Assembly: GCA_002400415.1 (NCBI GenBank)
Contig: DGQP01000014.1
Span: 1 to 64,000, forward strand
Source of the DNA: Chitinophagaceae bacterium UBA4411
Lineage (GTDB): Bacteria; Bacteroidota; Bacteroidia; Chitinophagales; Chitinophagaceae
Reading direction: 5' to 3'
DNA length: 64,000 nt
A program made the translations under genes and the position numbers. How positions within the stretch are numbered: the stretch's first letter is position 1; every line of letters begins with the position of its first letter. The notes beneath the pieces are model-generated. The model was given only the letters and a program-made list of their open reading frames with translations. It made no database searches and had not been told where the DNA came from. This document shows, one piece after another, positions 63,740 through 64,000 of the stretch.

Positions 63740-63800
63740 TATTGCATCAAACGGCGAGCCGGTTACATCAGACTCGCCTGCGAATAGATAAGATGCAATA
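63740..63800. repeat. Nested two-stem inverted repeat
   Basis: Outer 9-bp arms TATTGCATC (63740-63748) and GATGCAATA (63792-63800) enclose inner 6-bp arms GGCGAG (63753-63758) and CTCGCC (63773-63778). No T-run follows on either strand. It sits between two AT-rich unknown genes and overlaps neither. Confidence 0.55.
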
Positions 63801-63801
63801 T

Positions 63802-63993
63802 TTATTTCAGATAGGTAAACCTGTCTTTTGATACAAACATATACTTTCTAAATTCAGTGTTTAACTCAAAATAATAAGGGTCTACAGAACTTTCAAAAGA
63901 TTCACTTATAAGCACAGCATTGGATTCGGTTTTCAAACGTAATCTCATAGTGGTGTTACTCCCTCCTTTTAATTTATAAGTTGTAAATAACAT
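63802..63993 (-). CDS. Unknown small protein at the window edge
   Basis: 63 residues, possibly with its 5' end beyond the window because no in-frame stop is visible before the ATG at 63993. Beta-rich (MRLRLKTESNAVLISESFESSVDPYYFELNTEFRKYMF). AT-rich. No family recognised. Confidence 0.35.
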   Translation of the reverse strand: MLFTTYKLKGGSNTTMRLRLKTESNAVLISESFESSVDPYYFELNTEFRKYMFVSKDRFTYLK

Positions 63994-64000
63994 TAATTGA

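Noticed and set aside
63740..63800. Integron attC site
   Set aside because: The RYYYAAC/GTTRRRY end boxes are absent and no integrase is visible.

Overview
This window looks like a chromosomal segment of a Bacteroidota bacterium, most probably of the family Chitinophagaceae. The evidence is type IX secretion system (T9SS) material (a PorP/SprF-family protein, one type B and one type A sorting-domain protein), a GLPGLI protein, many SPII lipoproteins, BT_3928-like and DUF1599/DUF4349/DUF721 proteins, and repeated TAnnTTTG promoter boxes in place of E. coli -10 boxes or strong Shine-Dalgarno sites. Most of the window is housekeeping and single-copy. No rRNA, tRNA, CRISPR array or intact insertion sequence was recognised.

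Layout. 0-0.8 kb: an AT-rich, C-terminally truncated HNH protein. 0.8-4.9 kb: prfB with a programmed +1 frameshift, pruA, a GLPGLI protein and an outer-membrane barrel. 4.9-9.2 kb: a pyrimidine/CoA block (pyrR, pyrB, coaD, thioesterase, Nudix, pyrE, HMA protein). 9.2-16.5 kb: an LEA2-like lipoprotein, a ~650-nt AT-rich non-coding stretch, then a 1,704-residue PKD-repeat T9SS protein with its PorP/SprF partner. 16.5-18.7 kb: a BlaI repressor/M56 protease pair with a candidate operator. 18.9-26.3 kb: hppA, an unusual haem-motif lipoprotein, a lipocalin-like lipoprotein, bifunctional nnr and a serine hydrolase. 26.4-30.8 kb: serA, ndh (24-bp palindrome at its promoter), membrane and HEAT-like proteins, a Bax inhibitor-1 homologue. 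31-36.8 kb: an AT-rich orphan gene and gyrA followed by two paralogous TPR genes. 37-44 kb: GYF_2 protein, porin, saccharopine dehydrogenase, sirtuin, DUF4349, EVE, fasciclin.

44-55.9 kb: the minus-strand group pdhA-TPR-ribH-Fe/S protein diverges from recF-DUF721. Then come a CBS protein, an orphan ABC permease, a DoxX/thioredoxin-like protein, DUF1599, folP, a double-FKBP lipoprotein, nrnA and ndk. 56-60 kb: a compact minus-strand operon (DinB, small HMA-like, tandem DUF1801, PhnB, VOC, lipoprotein) diverges from an AraC/DJ-1 regulator. This is the best candidate for an undescribed functional unit. 60-64 kb: a glycine-rich T9SS type A protein, a lipoprotein, a VOC protein and two AT-rich unknown genes flanking a nested stem-loop.

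Themes. Several genes (prfB, pyrB, pyrE, serA, DUF721) have a TAnnTTyG box only 4-7 nt before the start codon, suggesting leaderless or nearly leaderless mRNAs. Convergent neighbours often overlap at their 3' ends. Candidate new biology is regulatory (ndh palindrome, BlaI operator, hairpin at the haem-lipoprotein start) or in unknown protein combinations. No clear defence system or large mobile element was found.
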